Shown here piece by piece: positions 42,214 to 51,320 of a stretch of 64,000 bases of DNA. This DNA is from Bacteroidota bacterium (lineage in GTDB: Bacteria > Bacteroidota > Ignavibacteria > UBA10030 > UBA8401). Position 1 is the first letter of the stretch; every line of letters begins with the position of its first letter. The notes under the pieces are model-generated. The model ran no database searches. It was not told the origin of the DNA and worked only from the letters and a program-made list of their open reading frames with translations. The stretch covers positions 1,240,001-1,304,000 of the forward strand of contig JBBAAO010000001.1 of the NCBI GenBank assembly GCA_041658205.1, written 5' to 3'. Position numbers and translations under genes: made by a program.

Positions 42214-44286
42214 TTACTTCACTAACAGCATCCGTTTTGTTTCGGAAAAAATTCCTGATTGCAATCGATAGAAATACAAACCGCTCGGAACATTCTTCGC
42301 ATCCCAAGTAACTTTGTATGTTCCAGGATCGAGGTGATTGTCGACGAGCGTCGCAATTTTACGGCCAAGAAGGTCAAATATATACAGTTGAGCATTATGT
42401 TTTTGTACTGGAATAGACTGAGTTCCTGAAATTGTAAAAGTAATAGTCGTTTTGGGATTGAATGGATTGGGATAATTTTGTAGAAGCATGAAATACTGTG
42501 GAGCGATATTTTCTTTTTCTACACTCTCAATTAAACAATCATAACACCATTGTGAATACAAAGTGGGATATTGGCTACCAAATTCAACCTCCTTTGTAAA
42601 ATTATTTATATCAATCGGCGTCATCATAAAGTGATTAATCATATACCCATATTTGCCGGCTTCATTGTCATATCCTCGAATTCCAAATTTATATTCAATG
42701 ATATTTTTTGAAGTTTTTAACGAATCTGCGAATAACATGAACTGCCGAGTATAAATTCTATCGTTAATAAATTTATCACCATGAGTTCCATCGTCATACA
42801 TGGTTCTGGATGTATCATTATAGAGAGCATCACCCCACGGGAGCCATCCTTTTGTGTCAAATCCAACTCCATTGATAGAAACTCCATAGAGATAAACACT
42901 GTCCGCCTGTGTAATGTTGAAATATTTAGCAGATACCAAGGATGAAAATAGCGTATCCTTTCTGGTAGAGAGTTGGTAATATGCCGGTTGCAAATTACAT
43001 GTTACAGTCAACAGCATATTCTGTTGAATATTTTTTCCAATAAACCAAACTGGCTGGCGCCGGCTTTCAGAAGAACTTTTTGCAGTATCGAGAATTGAAA
43101 TGAACTGTTTGTGATCGTTATTTAATTGATACGTGAGCGAGCGTAATTTTCTTACTGTAATATCAGAAGTGCTTTCGAAAAGAGAAAAGTTATAGTATTG
43201 TTCAAAAATTTCATTTCCATTTTTTGATTGAACATAACGATATAAAATACTACGCGAAGGCGCACCCATGAGAACAAAAATTGTATCAGTTGTTTCATAC
43301 TGATTTGATTGACCCATTTTGATCAGTAATGATTTTTTAATTTTATTTGCAGATCCCGAATGCCCGCTTGAAACAAGAATTGAATCGCCTTGCGCGTACA
43401 TATAATTTTTTATTGCAGTTGACAAATCGATTCGAAAATGGACAATAAATGTATCAAGAGGATAAGGTTTTGGACAATAACGATTTGACCAATATTTATA
43501 TGCAAGGGTAGTATCACTCATAGAAGTTTTGTACCGAAACGTTCTATTCGATCGGTCTCCTTCATCTTCACATTGAGAATTGGAAATATCTTCCCATTGA
43601 GCGGGATTATTTGCCGCCAAATCGGAGCTATTGTGTCGCACAAATAAGTAATGTATGATAGAATCTGAGACAGTTCTTGGAAATCGTACAACAGTGCTCC
43701 AAAAATGTCCGCCGTTATATTCTCTGCTTGTTGGATTTATGTGTTGATTCTCTCTCTCTAAAAATATGGAATTTGCCCAATTGAGAGGGGGAGTTCCGCC
43801 GCGAAGTCCAAGTTTCTCCGTAGCAGGATTGAAATCTTCTCTTTCTTGCATATTTACTCTGAAGAGAACCTCAATGGAGTCGGTCTCAGTGTACGGTCTC
43901 CAATATTGATTTGTATCTTGAACTGATCCAAAGACATATTGTAACGGAAGCGTAGTATCCTTCATCCCAACGATCAATGTTCTTGATGGTGAACCTTCCA
44001 ATCCGAAAAATTTATTTCTTCCGCCATTAACGAAAAATTTATATTCAATAGTATCCTGTGGAGTAAATTGTACTGTCGCTTTCCAATAATCTCCAGCGAT
44101 TCTCATACAGATTACCGGAGAAGTGGAGTCCTGCGTTAATGGCGATTTATCACCTCGAATTTGAACAAATGCTGCGCTGCGGATGGTATCGGGAACAGTG
44201 GCAGTGTTTACCAAAAATGTTACATTAACTTTCTGGGCTGCAACAAAGAATGGAAAAAGGAAAAGTAAAGAAAATAGTCTTTTCAT
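42214..44286 (-). CDS. Secreted beta-domain protein with T9SS sorting domain
   Basis: A 690-residue exported protein with a signal peptide (MKRLFSLLFLFPFFVAAQ). It shows three or more copies of a beta module that opens with a similar strand: VNVTFLVN (about residue 20), IEVLFRVNMQ (about 138), FIVHFRIDLS (about 282) and LLTVTCNLQ (about 426). Each runs on to Y-x-F/Y...W repeats (KATVQFTPQDTIEYKFFVNGG), like starch-binding CBM20/48 or amylase N-terminal domains. No catalytic domain is recognised. The last 80 residues are a T9SS sorting domain (QNYPNPFNPKTTITF ... MLLVK). It could be a surface glycan-binding protein; this is inference. A promoter is seen at 44316-44344. Confidence 0.8.
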   Translation of the reverse strand: MKRLFSLLFLFPFFVAAQKVNVTFLVNTATVPDTIRSAAFVQIRGDKSPLTQDSTSPVICMRIAGDYWKATVQFTPQDTIEYKFFVNGGRNKFFGLEGSPSRTLIVGMKDTTLPLQYVFGSVQDTNQYWRPYTETDSIEVLFRVNMQEREDFNPATEKLGLRGGTPPLNWANSIFLERENQHINPTSREYNGGHFWSTVVRFPRTVSDSIIHYLFVRHNSSDLAANNPAQWEDISNSQCEDEGDRSNRTFRYKTSMSDTTLAYKYWSNRYCPKPYPLDTFIVHFRIDLSTAIKNYMYAQGDSILVSSGHSGSANKIKKSLLIKMGQSNQYETTDTIFVLMGAPSRSILYRYVQSKNGNEIFEQYYNFSLFESTSDITVRKLRSLTYQLNNDHKQFISILDTAKSSSESRRQPVWFIGKNIQQNMLLTVTCNLQPAYYQLSTRKDTLFSSLVSAKYFNITQADSVYLYGVSINGVGFDTKGWLPWGDALYNDTSRTMYDDGTHGDKFINDRIYTRQFMLFADSLKTSKNIIEYKFGIRGYDNEAGKYGYMINHFMMTPIDINNFTKEVEFGSQYPTLYSQWCYDCLIESVEKENIAPQYFMLLQNYPNPFNPKTTITFTISGTQSIPVQKHNAQLYIFDLLGRKIATLVDNHLDPGTYKVTWDAKNVPSGLYFYRLQSGIFSETKRMLLVK

Positions 44287-44315
44287 GATTGCACGGAATT
44301 GTTTTAGACTTTGAC

Positions 44316-44344
44316 AATGTAGTTGTTATTGTAAAGAACAGCAA
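44316..44344 (-). promoter_or_regulatory. Promoter of the T9SS cargo gene at 42214
   Basis: Minus strand: TTGCTG (44344-44339), 17-base spacer, TACATT (44321-44316), 29 bases before the ATG. It is divergent from the recombinase promoter 64 bases away. Confidence 0.6.
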
Positions 44345-44407
44345 GACGACCTAATTTACTGAGTTGAGTATATGAACAAATCATCAATAAAGCAGGATTG
44401 TCCCGCG

Positions 44408-44436
44408 TTGCTAATCATATCCATTTTTTCTATTTT
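44408..44436 (+). promoter_or_regulatory. Promoter of the recombinase-like gene
   Basis: TTGCTA (44408-44413), 17-base spacer, TATTTT (44431-44436), 12 bases before the ATG at 44449. The leader should be only about 6 bases. Confidence 0.65.
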
Positions 44437-44448
44437 CCATAACGGACG

Positions 44449-45345
44449 ATGAAACATTACAACCCACAGACTATAACGCTTCAACGACTTCTCGTACTTC
44501 ATTCTGATTACGTGAATGACCTCCAACGGAGAAATCCCGAAACTCGCGGAACGTATGAACGAACGCTCCGGGAGTTTATGCGTTGGGTCCGTTTAGAGCC
44601 CGAACTTGAATGTTCAGCAAAGGAAATCGAGCGCTATAAAAAATTCCTTTTAACGAAACGAAAACTTTCTCCGGTTTCTGTTACGATGTATCTCTCATCC
44701 GTTCGAAAATTCTTTGATTTTCTGGTTGGACGTGGAGTGTTGATCAGCAATCCTGCAAAACAGGTTAAAGGCGGAGCGCAGAATCAGCAACATTCTAGAA
44801 AGAGTATTTCTGTTCAAGAAGTGCAGGCGTTGATTCAGGCAATCGAACGGAAAGATGAAATTGGATTCAGGGATTTTGCCGTGGTAAAATTGATGATCAG
44901 TTACGGCTTATCGGAGATTGAATTGATCCGGGCGGATATTGGAGATATCAAGATAAAAAAAGGGGTGATGTCGATTGCACTGCAATTGAAAGGGATGAAA
45001 TCGAAAGAAAGAACGATCACACTTCCTACAGACACAAAAGATGCCATCAAGAGCTACCTTGCTTTCCGAACAAATGCAGAGAATAGTGAACCGCTCTTTA
45101 TGAGTGCGGGGAATCGGACCCGAGGTCAACGGATGACCTCAAGAGGAATTCGAGAGCGGATCAATTTTTATTTGGAAAAAGCTGGCATTAAGAATGGCGA
45201 GACGAGAAAAATAACTGCGCTTTCGCTTCGATTAACGGCCATTAAACTAATGTCTCAACAAGGCGCTAGTATAGAAGAGATTAAAAAGAAATTTCATATC
45301 ATAAAAGAGTTGACAGTGCGGAGGTATATTGAAAATGAAAATTAA
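44449..45345 (+). CDS. Degenerate tyrosine recombinase (XerC/D-like)
   Basis: A 298-residue protein with the Xer layout: N-terminal SAM-like core-binding domain (residues about 10-110, TYERTLREFMRWV, LSPVSVTMYLSSVRKFFDFLV) and a C-terminal catalytic-type domain. The key residues are partly lost. The box I TGLR-x-SEL pattern is YGLSEIEL, with Ser155 where the Arg should be. The HxLRH block is L258-S-L-R261-L, so both His are Leu. The Lys-rich beta hairpin (KGMKSKERTITLP) and Tyr293 remain. Without Arg I it should not cleave DNA normally. It probably binds DNA as a regulator or partner of an intact Xer. It overlaps the next open frame by 17 bases. Confidence 0.85.
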   Translation: MKHYNPQTITLQRLLVLHSDYVNDLQRRNPETRGTYERTLREFMRWVRLEPELECSAKEIERYKKFLLTKRKLSPVSVTMYLSSVRKFFDFLVGRGVLISNPAKQVKGGAQNQQHSRKSISVQEVQALIQAIERKDEIGFRDFAVVKLMISYGLSEIELIRADIGDIKIKKGVMSIALQLKGMKSKERTITLPTDTKDAIKSYLAFRTNAENSEPLFMSAGNRTRGQRMTSRGIRERINFYLEKAGIKNGETRKITALSLRLTAIKLMSQQGASIEEIKKKFHIIKELTVRRYIENEN

Positions 45346-45424
45346 AATCGGTTTGAAAAACAATAATACCACAAAAAACCTGATTCTAAATTCAGATTCT
45401 TCATTCCGCTTCGAAGGACTTAGA

Positions 45425-45874
45425 ATGACAAGCCTTTCATTTTTTAGTTTACTGATCACTTTGTTCTTAGGATGTGGTTCTTCCAAACCGGATTTTCCGA
45501 CTCCAGACAAAGCAATTACTTGGTTGATTTATGAAGGAACTCTGCCGTGCAATGATTGCAGTGAAATCAAGACGCAATTAGAGTTGAAAATTTCCACCGA
45601 TGGAACGACATCACCATTTATTATCAAACAGGCGTTTATCGAGACGAAAGAGGGAGACCAGGCAGTGATTGATCATGGTCAGTATAGTCTCCTCAAGGGT
45701 ACATACCGCGAGAAAGATGCTGTGATATACAATCTTCAGTTTAATAAAGAGAACAAACGAACCTATTTTCTTCGCATCACCGAAGATACATTATTAATGC
45801 TTGACCAGGCAATGAAAGAAATTGTTTCAGATCAAAATTACAAACTTATACTCACAGGGAAAAAAGAAGAGTAA
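45425..45874 (+). CDS. NlpE-like copper-resistance/stress lipoprotein
   Basis: A 149-residue lipoprotein of the NlpE N-terminal family. The lipobox is LFLG-Cys near residue 16 (FSLLITLFLGCGSSKPD). YEGTLPCNDCSEIKTQLEL carries the C-x2-C motif (about residues 42-45) that in NlpE takes part in disulfide sensing and copper response. The open frame reaches back to 45329 inside the recombinase gene, but ATG 45425 gives a regular signal peptide. leuS starts 54 bases later on the same strand. The role as an envelope stress sensor or copper protein is by homology. Confidence 0.82.
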   Translation: MTSLSFFSLLITLFLGCGSSKPDFPTPDKAITWLIYEGTLPCNDCSEIKTQLELKISTDGTTSPFIIKQAFIETKEGDQAVIDHGQYSLLKGTYREKDAVIYNLQFNKENKRTYFLRITEDTLLMLDQAMKEIVSDQNYKLILTGKKEE

Positions 45875-45928
45875 AAGGACAAATTCCAAAAAACCAAATT
45901 TCAATTATTTTAGACTGAAATCCGATCA

Positions 45929-48538
45929 ATGAGTTATCAATTTATCGACATCGAAAAAAAGTGGCAAGAGTACTGGGAAAAACACCAAACGTACAAAACG
46001 GTTGAAGATCCTTCCAAGAAAAAATTATTTGTACTCGATATGTTTCCTTATCCCAGTGGGGCAGGATTACATGTGGGTCATCCGGAAGGATACACAGCAA
46101 CGGATATTTTCACACGATTTCAGCGATTGAATGGAGTGAACGTTCTCCATCCGATGGGATGGGATGCATTTGGTCTACCGGCTGAGCGGTATGCAATGCA
46201 GACAAACATTCATCCTACGGTTACAACTGAAGAGAACATCAATAACTTCCGCCGACAAATTAAAATGCTTGGACTGAGTTATGATTGGGAACGTGAAGTT
46301 AATACAACCGATCCTGGTTATTATAAATGGACTCAATGGATTTTCTTAAAGATCTATGATTCATGGTTCGATTTCCGTGCGAAAAAGGCACGACCGATCT
46401 CAGAACTCATTGCTGAATTTGAACAATATGGTTGTTCCAAAATAGACTGCACCTTGTATTGCGGAAATAACGATTGCTGTTTTAATGCTCAAGGTTGGAA
46501 AGCAATGAGCGTTTTGGAACAACAGAAGGTCTTAAAGGATTTCAGACTTGCTTACATCGCAGAAATTCCTGTCAACTGGTGCGAAAAATTAGGGACAGTG
46601 TTAGCGAACGAAGAAGTTGATGAGTGGGTGGAAAAAGGATACAGCGTTGAACGTCGTCCCATGAAACAATGGATGATGCGGATTACTGCGTATTGCGAAC
46701 GGCTGTTGGAAGATGCAGCATCGCTGGATTGGCCTGCTTCAACCGTTGAAATGCAAAAAAATTGGATTGGGCGTTCCGAAGGTGCTGAAGTTGATTTTAA
46801 GATTGCGAACAGTTCGGAGAACGTTCGAATCTTTACCACTCGACCGGATACGATTTTTGGTGCTACCTATATGGTTCTTGCACCGGAACATCCGCTTGTT
46901 GATTCGGTGACGATTGCAGCGCAGCAAAATGAAGTCGCTGAATATCGTAAACAAGCCACTCTCAAATCCGAACTTGATCGAGGAATGGATAAAAATAAGA
47001 GTGGAGTGTTCACCGGTGGATATGCTGTAAATCCAGCCAACGGGAAACAGATTCCAATATGGATTGCCGATTATGTTTTAATGGGATACGGTTTTGGTGC
47101 GATTATGGCTGTTCCTGCGCATGATGAACGTGATTGGGATTTTGCAAAAAAATACCTGCTTCCTATTGTCGAAGTGGTCAAGTCACCGCATGATGTTAAT
47201 GAAAATGTATTTGTTGCAAAAGCCGAACCATGTGTTAATTCTTCCAACAGCGAAGTCAGCATTGACGGTTTATCGTACGAACAGGCATTTGCAAAAATTG
47301 TTTCGTGGTTTGAAACAAAGGGAATAGGCAGAAAGAAGATAAACTTTAAACTGCGTGATTGGCTCTTTTCCCGTCAACGATATTGGGGTGAACCGATTCC
47401 AATTATCCATTGGGAAGATGGAACGATGAGTCCATTAAATGAAAAAGAACTCCCTCTTGTTCTTCCCAGTTTGCAAAAATTTCAACCGAGTGGAACAACA
47501 GAATCACCCCTTGCGCTTGCGACTGATTGGGTGAATGTCGTTGATCCTGTCACAGGAAAAAAAGGAAGACGCGAGACTAACACTATGCCTCAATGGGGAG
47601 GAAGCTGCTGGTATTATCTACGGTATATCGATCCGAAGAATGACACAATTTTCTGTGATTTTGAAAAGCAAAAATATTGGATGCCGGTCGACCTCTATGT
47701 CGGCGGATCTGAACATGCCGTTTTACATCTTATGTATGCTCGTTTTTGGCACAAAGTTCTTTTTGATCTCGGGTATGTTACCACTGCTGAACCGTTTATG
47801 AAGTTACGGCATCAAGGGATTATTCTCGGAGAAAATTCCAAGAAGATGTCGAAGTCTCTCGGCAATGTGGTGAATCCTGATGATGTGACCAAAGAGTACG
47901 GTGCGGATGCATTGCGCCTGTTTGAAATGTTCATGGGTCCCTTGGAAGAGATGAAACCGTGGAGCACGAAGGGAGTTGAGGGAGTGTTTCGTTTTCTGAA
48001 TCGTGTTTGGCGATTGTATGTGACTGATGAAGAGCAATTGAACGGCATCATCGCTGATGCTGAACCGTCGGCAGATTTTCTGCGCCTGTTCCATCAGACA
48101 GTCAAGAAGGTGACGGAAGATGTTCCAGCGTTGCGATTTAATACTGCAATTTCGCAGATGATGATTTTCATGAATGAAGCATACAAACAGGAACAATTAC
48201 CCAAAAAATTAATGAACGATTTTCTCATTATCCTCGCTCCTTTTGCACCGCATATCGCGGAAGAACTATGGAACAAGTTGGGACATTCAGAATCAATCTT
48301 TACTTCGGCGAAATGGGTGACGTTTGATGAATCATTGACGGTGATGGATCAAGTGGAGATTGTTGTACAGGTAAACGGTAAGATCCGTGCAAAATTTAAT
48401 GCTGCAACAGATACTGCAGAAAGTGAATTAAAAGCAACGGCGCATGCAGAACCGAATGTAAAAATTCATTTGGAGGGGAAGCAGATTGTGAAAGAGATTG
48501 TAGTGAAAAATAAGCTTGTAAATATTGTCGTAAAATAA
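45929..48538 (+). CDS. leuS: Leucyl-tRNA synthetase
   Basis: An 869-residue class I synthetase. The HIGH motif appears as HVGH in SGAGLHVGHPEGY (about residue 47), the KMSKS loop is KMSKS in ENSKKMSKSLGNVV, and the editing (CP1) domain covers about residues 225-410, with the threonine-rich RIFTTRPDTIFGATY and the conserved YVLMGYGFGAIMAVPAHDERDWDFA. The insertion before the editing domain (residues 150-200) is typical of Bacteroidota-group enzymes and is Cys-rich here (CSKID, C-x5-C); two pairs might bind zinc, which is only a suggestion. The C-terminus is normal. Confidence 0.97.
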   Translation: MSYQFIDIEKKWQEYWEKHQTYKTVEDPSKKKLFVLDMFPYPSGAGLHVGHPEGYTATDIFTRFQRLNGVNVLHPMGWDAFGLPAERYAMQTNIHPTVTTEENINNFRRQIKMLGLSYDWEREVNTTDPGYYKWTQWIFLKIYDSWFDFRAKKARPISELIAEFEQYGCSKIDCTLYCGNNDCCFNAQGWKAMSVLEQQKVLKDFRLAYIAEIPVNWCEKLGTVLANEEVDEWVEKGYSVERRPMKQWMMRITAYCERLLEDAASLDWPASTVEMQKNWIGRSEGAEVDFKIANSSENVRIFTTRPDTIFGATYMVLAPEHPLVDSVTIAAQQNEVAEYRKQATLKSELDRGMDKNKSGVFTGGYAVNPANGKQIPIWIADYVLMGYGFGAIMAVPAHDERDWDFAKKYLLPIVEVVKSPHDVNENVFVAKAEPCVNSSNSEVSIDGLSYEQAFAKIVSWFETKGIGRKKINFKLRDWLFSRQRYWGEPIPIIHWEDGTMSPLNEKELPLVLPSLQKFQPSGTTESPLALATDWVNVVDPVTGKKGRRETNTMPQWGGSCWYYLRYIDPKNDTIFCDFEKQKYWMPVDLYVGGSEHAVLHLMYARFWHKVLFDLGYVTTAEPFMKLRHQGIILGENSKKMSKSLGNVVNPDDVTKEYGADALRLFEMFMGPLEEMKPWSTKGVEGVFRFLNRVWRLYVTDEEQLNGIIADAEPSADFLRLFHQTVKKVTEDVPALRFNTAISQMMIFMNEAYKQEQLPKKLMNDFLIILAPFAPHIAEELWNKLGHSESIFTSAKWVTFDESLTVMDQVEIVVQVNGKIRAKFNAATDTAESELKATAHAEPNVKIHLEGKQIVKEIVVKNKLVNIVVK

Positions 48539-48618
48539 ATCGTTGAATTGCAAGATTACAAGATTTTCAAGAATGTAAAATTGAAATCATGTAATTATGG
48601 AATATTGAAAATTGATCT

Positions 48619-49422
48619 ATGATTTCAATAATAATCATCACTAAAAATGAAGAATCGAACATCGCACGATGTCTTAAGAGCGTTCAATGGGCAGATGAAA
48701 TTATTGTCGTTGATGCAGAAAGTTCTGATGCGACAGTGTCGATCGCTCAAACGATGAATGCGAGAGTGATTGTTAAACACTGGGAAGGATATTCCAAACA
48801 AAAGGAATTTGCCATGCATCAGGCAAAGAACGATTGGATTTTTTCTATTGATGCAGACGAGGAAGTAACTGAAGAATTGAAATTGGAAATTCTGCAGACA
48901 ATACAGTTGAAAGAGACTCTTAATGGATATGAAATACCACGGAAGAGTTTTTTTTTAGGAAAATGGATCCGCTACGGAGGGTGGTATCCGGGATATCAGC
49001 TTCGTCTTTTTAAAAAATCAAAAACGACAATGAATCATCGTCCTGTACACGAAGGATTTCTTGTTGAAGGAATACAAGGCATTCTGCAGGCTGATCTCAA
49101 CCATTACACGTATCAGTCGCTCCATCAATACATCGAAAAGATGAACACGTATTCTTCGTTGGATGTATTGAATAAACTTTCAAACGAAAGGAAGATCGGC
49201 TGGTATAATTTTGTGTTCAATCCGATTTCTGTTTTTTTACGAATGTTTATTTCACTTAAAGGGTATAAAGACGGATTTCATGGATTTGTTCTGGCGTATT
49301 ATTCTGCCTTACATTCATTATCGATCTTTGCCAAAAGTTGGGAATATCAAACAGCACAGCAACAGGGAGGCGTGTTGCCTCCGGTAACAGCGGAAGCGGT
49401 CGCACAGCTCAAAAATTTATAA
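48619..49422 (+). CDS. Family 2 glycosyltransferase (WaaE/KdtX-like), first copy
   Basis: A 267-residue GT-A fold glycosyltransferase. The opening ISIIIITKNEESNIARCL binds nucleotide sugar, and SIDADEEV (about residues 75-82) is the DxD-type metal motif. FLGKWIRYGGWYPG and RPVHEGFL match the WaaE/KdtX group, which adds glucose to the heptose of the LPS inner core. It is the first of two paralogues flanking msbA and the O-antigen ligase; the second is at 52477. leuS is 80 bases upstream with no terminator, so it may lie in the same transcript. Donor and acceptor are not determined. Confidence 0.88.
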   Translation: MISIIIITKNEESNIARCLKSVQWADEIIVVDAESSDATVSIAQTMNARVIVKHWEGYSKQKEFAMHQAKNDWIFSIDADEEVTEELKLEILQTIQLKETLNGYEIPRKSFFLGKWIRYGGWYPGYQLRLFKKSKTTMNHRPVHEGFLVEGIQGILQADLNHYTYQSLHQYIEKMNTYSSLDVLNKLSNERKIGWYNFVFNPISVFLRMFISLKGYKDGFHGFVLAYYSALHSLSIFAKSWEYQTAQQQGGVLPPVTAEAVAQLKNL

Positions 49423-49460
49423 ATATTATTTCCGCATAGCATTGGTATGCGATTGACCTC

Positions 49461-51320
49461 ATGACAATATTTTTACGCATTCTTTCCTATGTCCGTCCAT
49501 ATTGGAAAACGTTGGCACTTTCCATCACGTGCACGTTTATGTTTTCTCTTTTTAGCGGTGGTTCGATCTATCTTACCATTCCGTTACTGGAAACATTGTT
49601 TGATCAAACGCCAATCGTCATTTCCGCAACCCAGACTCCACTAAAAAATCAACTCGTACCAAATGAAATTGTTTCAGTAAAACAATATGTGGAGAATTCT
49701 ATTCGTGTGTTTCTTTTTTCCGGCTCAAAATCGGAAGCGCTATTTAAGATTTGCGGCTTAATATTCTTCATGTTTATGATGAAGAATATTTTTGATTACT
49801 GCCAATCGTATTTGATGGCCAAGGTGGAACAGAGTCTGATGCGCGACCTTCGCAATGCACTCTATGAACATCTTCATAATTTATCACTGAGCTATTTCTC
49901 GAACGAACGGACAGGGAACTTGATTTCCCGCGTAACAAATGATGTGAATGTCGTGAACGGGGGAGTTTCGGCAAGTTTCGTCACGCTTATCAAAGAACCG
50001 CTGCTGATTATCGTTTTTCTTACCATCGCATTTACGCTCAGCTGGAAACTGACACTGTTGGCGTTCATCGTTTTTCCTTTAATTCTTTTGATTATTGCCG
50101 GGATTGGATTACGACTGCATAAGCAGAGCGGTATTATGCAGGAAAAAATGGCTGATATCACTTCCGTATTGCAGGAGACCATCTCGAATGTGAAAGTGGT
50201 GAAAGCTTTTGCAATGGAAGAATTTGAGAACAAGAAATTTAGAAAAGAGACTCAAAGTTATTTCAAAACGATCCTAAAGATGACACGCATTCGAAATTTG
50301 TCGTCACCATCCACAGAATTATTATCGATACTTGCCGGTGCAATTATCATTTGGTACGGTGGTCAACAGGTATTGATATCGTACGAAATGAAACCGGCAG
50401 AATTTTTGGGTTTCCTCTTTGCCGTGTTTCAAATTATGCCCCCAGTGAAAGATCTTGCTAGCGTCAACAATCGTCTGCAAGAGTTTTCTGCCGCCGGGAA
50501 ACGCATTTTTGAAATTCTCGATACGAAACCGGCCATCCAAAATTCGGACGGTGCTGTTGCCATTTCTTCCATCAATGAATCTGTTGAATTTAAAAATGTG
50601 ACATTCGGATATGCGTCCGAAGATGGAGAAAAACGGACGGTCCTTTCAGAGATCAATGTGAAAGTTCGAAAAGGGGAATTGATTGCACTTGTCGGTCCAA
50701 GCGGCAGCGGAAAAACAACATTTGTTGATCTGCTCCCGCGTTTCTATGACCCGATCAGCGGAGGCATCGCAATTGACGGAATTGATATCCGAAATATTGA
50801 CGTCAAATCGCTGCGGGAAAAAATTGGTATCGTTACGCAAGAGACGATTCTCTTCAATGATTCAGTCCGAAATAATATTGCCTACGGTTTGGATGATTGT
50901 CCCATCGAAAAGATTCGGGAAGCGGCTAAGGCCGCAAACGCGCTTTCGTTTATCGATGAAATGCCGCATGGATTTGATTCGATCATCGGCGATCGTGGTG
51001 TGAAACTTTCCGGCGGCCAGCGGCAGCGCCTCTCGATTGCCCGCGCATTATTAAAAAACCCGCCAATCATGATTTTTGATGAAGCGACATCGGCGCTAGA
51101 TTCCGAAAGTGAAATTCTTGTACAGGAAGCGATGGAACGATTGATGCAAAACAGAACATCCTTTGTTATAGCTCATCGTCTTTCTACCATCAGAAATGCA
51201 GACCGCATCATTGTCCTGGAGCATGGAAAAATCGTCCAAGAGGGAAGGCACGTTGAACTCTTAAAGCAGAAAAACGGTCTCTACAAAAAACTTCACGATA
51301 TGCAGTTCGACCATCAATGA
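49461..51320 (+). CDS. msbA: Lipid A export ABC transporter (MsbA-like)
   Basis: A 619-residue half-transporter with a six-helix membrane domain (residues about 1-340) fused to an ATPase domain. Walker A GPSGSGKTT is near 412-420, signature LSGGQRQRLSIARAL near 516-530, and Walker B IMIFDEATSALD near 536-547. Sequence and context (between LPS glycosyltransferase and O-antigen ligase genes) fit MsbA, which flips lipid A-core to the periplasmic face. An extra segment of about 45 residues after the first helix (ISATQTPLKNQLVPNEI) enlarges the first periplasmic loop. The stop overlaps the ligase start by 4 bases. Confidence 0.9.
   Translation: MTIFLRILSYVRPYWKTLALSITCTFMFSLFSGGSIYLTIPLLETLFDQTPIVISATQTPLKNQLVPNEIVSVKQYVENSIRVFLFSGSKSEALFKICGLIFFMFMMKNIFDYCQSYLMAKVEQSLMRDLRNALYEHLHNLSLSYFSNERTGNLISRVTNDVNVVNGGVSASFVTLIKEPLLIIVFLTIAFTLSWKLTLLAFIVFPLILLIIAGIGLRLHKQSGIMQEKMADITSVLQETISNVKVVKAFAMEEFENKKFRKETQSYFKTILKMTRIRNLSSPSTELLSILAGAIIIWYGGQQVLISYEMKPAEFLGFLFAVFQIMPPVKDLASVNNRLQEFSAAGKRIFEILDTKPAIQNSDGAVAISSINESVEFKNVTFGYASEDGEKRTVLSEINVKVRKGELIALVGPSGSGKTTFVDLLPRFYDPISGGIAIDGIDIRNIDVKSLREKIGIVTQETILFNDSVRNNIAYGLDDCPIEKIREAAKAANALSFIDEMPHGFDSIIGDRGVKLSGGQRQRLSIARALLKNPPIMIFDEATSALDSESEILVQEAMERLMQNRTSFVIAHRLSTIRNADRIIVLEHGKIVQEGRHVELLKQKNGLYKKLHDMQFDHQ

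Noticed and set aside
44449..45345. Mobile-element integrase marking an island
   Set aside because: No tRNA or attachment repeats flank it, neighbours are ordinary chromosomal genes, and catalytic residues are missing.
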